Positions 60,686 through 64,000 of a stretch of DNA of 64,000 nucleotides are shown here, piece after piece. Position 1 is the stretch's first letter. Each line of letters starts with the position of its first letter. The position numbers and the translations under genes were made by a program. A model generated the notes under the pieces. The model saw nothing but the letters and a program-made list of their open reading frames with translations, had not been told where the DNA came from and searched no databases. The DNA comes from Pseudorasbora parva (taxonomy: Eukaryota > Chordata > Actinopteri > Cypriniformes > Gobionidae): the NCBI RefSeq assembly GCF_024679245.1, contig NC_090178.1, positions 30,388,242 through 30,452,241 on the forward strand, given 5' to 3'.

Positions 60686-61924
60686 ATCAGTAAGGCACTG
60701 GGGAAGGAGCTGATGCAGCAGAAGTCTCAAACATCTTCTCTTCAGGGAGCAACCATGCCTGACAAGACCCAAGAGAGGCAAAAACTATGTATCAGTAAGG
60801 CACTGCGGAAGGAGCTACTGCAGCAGACGTCTCAAGCCTCTTCTCTTCAGGGAGCAACCATGCCTGACAAGACCCAAGAGAGGCAAAAAAACTAAATATA
60901 CCCAAGGCACTGAGGAAAGAGCTGCTGCAAACGAAGCCTTGAGCCTCTTCTCTTCAGGGAGCAACCATGCCTGACAAGACCCAAGAGAGGCAAAAACTAA
61001 ATATCCATAAGGCGCTAAGGCAGGAGCTGCTGCAGCAGAAGCCTCAATCCACTTCTCTTCAAGGAGTGACCATGCCTGACAAGACCCAAGAGAGGCAAAA
61101 ACTAAATATCCATAAGGCGCTAAGGCAGGAGCTGCTGCAGCAGAAGCCTCGATCCACTTCTCTTCAAGGAGTGACCATGCCTGACAAGACACAAGAGAGG
61201 CAAAAACTAAATATCCATGAGGCGCTGAGGAAGGAGCTGCTGCAGTAGAAGCCTTGAGCCTCTTCAGGGAGTAACCCTGACAAGACCCAAGAGAGGCAAA
61301 AACATATACCAGAGGCATTGAGAAAGGAGCTGCTGCAGTAGAAGCCTCAAGCCACTTCTCTTCGTGGAGTGACCATGCTTGACAAGACCCTAGAGGGGCA
61401 AAAACTAAAAATCCCTGAGCCAGGAGCTGCTGTGGCAGAAGCCTCAAGCCTCTTCTCTTCAGGGCACAATCATGCCTGACAAGATCCAAGAGAGGCAAAA
61501 ACTAAATATCCCCAATGCACTTAGGAAAGAGCTGCTGCAGCAGAAGCCTCAAGCCACTTTTCTCCAGGGAGCAATTGTCTGTTCTGCACATGGAGCACCC
61601 GTCCCTGACAAGACTCCAGAGTGGAGAAACCTGAATATTTCTGAGCTACTGAGGCAGAAACTGCTGCAGCAGAAGCTTCATGTTTTTTTCCTGCACAGGG
61701 AGACCTTTTCCTGCCAAATCCCCACAGGAAGCACCTTTAACTGGCAGGACCCTGATGGAAGTGCCACCTGTGCCTGCAGATTCCCTACAACAGCAATGGG
61801 AGCAGCAAAAGAGGCAGTGGAGGTGGCAGAAGAACCCAAATGGAGCATGCTTTTGGTGTACAGAAGTATCTGTAAGTTCCTTCTATCTCTCAATTTTTCC
61901 TTATTATCTGAAAATGAAACTTTG

Positions 61925-62118
61925 CCTTCAACTATGTTACTATGTTACAACTATGTTACAACCTACTATTATCAACTATGTTACAACTATGTTACTACCT
62001 ACTATTATCAACTATGTTACAACTATGTTACAACCTACTATTATCAACTATGTTACAACTATGTTACTACCTACTATTATCAACTATGTTACAACTATGT
62101 TACTACCTACTATTTTCT
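61925..62118 (+). repeat. 36-bp minisatellite, about five units
   Basis: Units of AACTATGTTACAACTATG plus a TTACTACCTACTATTATC half repeat with few changes (ACAACC or ACTACC). Because 36 is a multiple of three, all frames stay open, which explains the frames across it. Confidence 0.92.
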
Positions 62119-62953
62119 AGGTTCTCTATTTGAAATCCTTTTACATTATATTACCCCAGAAAATGAAAGAGATTTCACCCCATTTGCGGGTGGATTTCAG
62201 CTGTAACACAGTCACTCCCACTAGCTACTTTGGCGGGTTGAAGTTTATTGTAGTCTTCTCAAAAGGCATCTGTTATAATCGCGTAGCTCATTCTAAAAAT
62301 CACATGGGACGCTGTTGAGCTTATGAACCCAATGTCTAATAATCAGAGGTGTTTAGATTAGTCAACGCTGATACGCTGGAGTTTTGTTAAGAGCACTCTC
62401 TCACTCACTGAAATCTGCACTCTCATCATAACCAACAAAGCAGAGATGTGTGTGCGATGTACATAGGAAATGTATTCATACAGTGATTGACTGTTTTTGT
62501 TCTATTTCAGCAGTGAAAATAGTTGCAAACAAAGAACACAGCAGAAACAGAGCACATCTGATGTGACTGGCATAAAGATTGCTTAACGTTGGACAATATT
62601 CGCAAATCTAGGCACTATCTCTAAAGTTACATACGACATAGGTATACACGTTTCTAACTTCAATAGCATTTGAAGAGAATGGCTTACAGTCATTAAACCA
62701 ACTGTAAAGTGTTAATCTAGGTGTCAGCTATGATACTTTTTAGATTTTTGACACCTTTACCAGAGAGCTCAGACAGCCCAAGTCCTAGCTGATCCAGAAG
62801 AGAGCATCGTTTAGTCACTCCTTTCTTTTAAATTTAATTACATTTAAAATGTTTAATCTGGGACTAGTATCACATCCTTCAGGTAGCACTTTATTCTACA
62901 GTCCTGTTCCCCATGTACATACGATGTACTTATTATAGTAATTACAAAAACTG
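62119..62953. other. Intergenic, no gene seen
   Basis: AT-rich DNA after the minisatellite; no exon-like frame or repeat end recognised. Confidence 0.5.
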
Positions 62954-63201
62954 TAGCCTAGAAATCTAGACGCACCCTAGCGGCAGCAAATCTTATCTGC
63001 AGCGAGTGTCATCTAGCAACTCAAAACACGTCTGAGCTGTAAAAACCAAACTCTGGTCAGGCCATTCACATAGTGTATAGAGTCGGTGAGCGGGGCTTAA
63101 CATAATGACAGCTGAGTTGTGCTTGCATGCTACTAGTAAACACAGAAGCATGACCAGGTTTCCAGACCAAACATCTTGATGTGGGTCTGGCTTGTCAGGC
63201 T
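62954..63201 (+). mobile_element. Miniature inverted-repeat element R3, copy 2
   Basis: It has the same ends as copy 1 at 4725-5098 (TAGCCTAGAAATCTAGACGC at the left, GGTCTGGCTTGTCAGGCTA at the right) with an internal deletion. Flanks CAAAAACTG and CAAAAAGTG form a 9-bp duplication with one mismatch. Confidence 0.78.
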
Positions 63202-64000
63202 ACAAAAAGTGGGTAATAACTAGGTACTTACCCTAAACCTAGCCCTAAACATTAACCCAGGTAGTTACCTTATATTGCCCAGTAATTTCTTAGGTAAGTA
63301 CACTGTAAGTACACATACTGTAAAAAAAAAAAAAAAAGCAACCCATTTTCAATTCATAGAACCCTCATATTGAAATGGTAGAAGCCATATGTCTTTAGAT
63401 TTTTTCTAAGAATAACATTTATTAAATCTGGTCAGCATTATATGATTGTCTGTTCCTTCAACAGGACAATGCATGTGTGAACCAGTCACATCCACACAAA
63501 AAATGCTCCACTTGACAATCAAAGACAGGGACCAACAGATTGAACAAGGCAACTTAAAGCAAATTTGCTATTGTGGCATATTTTACATTTTTGTAAAATA
63601 TATGTATATTTTACATACACACATTTTTAATATGCAACTATCCTGAATATAAAATAAAAAAAAACGAATAAAGTTAAATTTTTTGACATTCAGACAAAAT
63701 ATTTTTAATAATTTTAATAATCTACCACACACATTTACCAAAGTTTCTTATAATAAGTGGACATGGCAACACTGACTAAACAGAGTCCCATTCTTTACTT
63801 TCAAAGGACTGCATTGTTGATGACACTAAACAATTTATTCATCGTTCAAGGATTTTAGAAGCCCTCAGTGTCACTGTAATGGATTTAATAGGTTATAAGC
63901 AAATTCTATACAATTACATGTAAACAAACTTCAGTTTATGTAGTATAATACACTATAATTTTAGCTTATTTAGACAGAAGGCCTTGATGCACTAGTAAAA
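63202..64000. other. Intergenic, no gene seen
   Basis: AT-rich sequence with a poly-A run at 63322-63337. The 63446-63646 frame has no support. Confidence 0.5.

Larger units (their letters stand above)
59165..61700 (+). repeat. Tandem array of a 105-bp, 35-residue unit
   Basis: About ten units share a core reading MPDKTQERQKLNIHKALRQE then LLQQKPQ and a TSLQG-type linker. Starts of the ATGCCTGACAAG word at 60755, 60860, 60967, 61072, 61177, 61375 and 61472 show 105-bp spacing with a 2-bp slip after the second and a shortened unit near 61275. The + frame is open over groups of units but broken between them; the minus strand is also open for 227 codons (60815-61498). One unit (59165-59280 continuing at 60691) is split by an LTR element. 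The last units pass into non-repeated sequence with a frame reading GRTLMEVPPVPADSLQQQWE at about 61742-61801. I do not recognise the family; it may be a decayed repetitive gene or a satellite. Confidence 0.75.

Noticed and set aside
60815..61498. Minus-strand 227-codon frame through the 105-bp array
   Set aside because: The unit length is a multiple of three, so an open unit stays open when repeated. The + strand reading looks more protein-like. Neither strand has start or splice support.

Overview
The window is nuclear DNA of a teleost fish, most likely a cyprinid (carp, goldfish or zebrafish relatives). The evidence is split vertebrate genes with GT-AG introns, long (TA)n and (CA)n microsatellites, and a dense mix of Tc1/mariner, hAT, DIRS, LINE and TTAA-flanked miniature elements typical of cyprinid genomes. 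Most open frames longer than 60 codons are chance frames or transposon debris. Only two host genes could be rebuilt exon by exon.

Layout. 1-26000 is intergenic and built almost entirely of nested repeats. It holds a broken LINE, an inverted-repeat element, a decayed Tc1 transposase, a minus-strand DIRS tyrosine-recombinase retrotransposon split by two insertion events (one a hAT, the other a repeat that itself contains a second hAT), a Tc1-like element split by another repeat, and a third hAT carrying a long fold-back element. 26065-35531 (+) is ccdc12, a spliceosome-associated Cwf18-type protein of 163 aa in seven exons. 37019-57444 (-) is kifc2, a C-terminal-motor (kinesin-14) kinesin of 926 aa in nineteen coding exons. 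The two genes converge tail to tail, and candidate polyadenylation signals for both strands interleave at 36058-36543, so their 3' UTRs may overlap. Their introns carry more repeats, notably an intact DD37E Tc1-type transposase in kifc2 intron 7.

Upstream of kifc2, 59165-61700 is a tandem array of a 105-bp unit that reads as a 35-residue peptide repeat on the + strand. A complete miniature LTR retrotransposon (LTRs with no difference I could see, 5-bp target duplication, no gag or pol) has inserted into the array. A 36-bp minisatellite follows at 61925-62118. The last 2 kb is intergenic apart from one repeat copy.

Gene models rest on phase-consistent splice junctions and family resemblance recalled from memory. 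Every exon boundary was read by eye, and no alignment or database search was run. Four hAT-type insertions are called from perfect 8-bp target duplications, two Tc1-type elements from TA duplications, and several miniature elements from TTAA ends.
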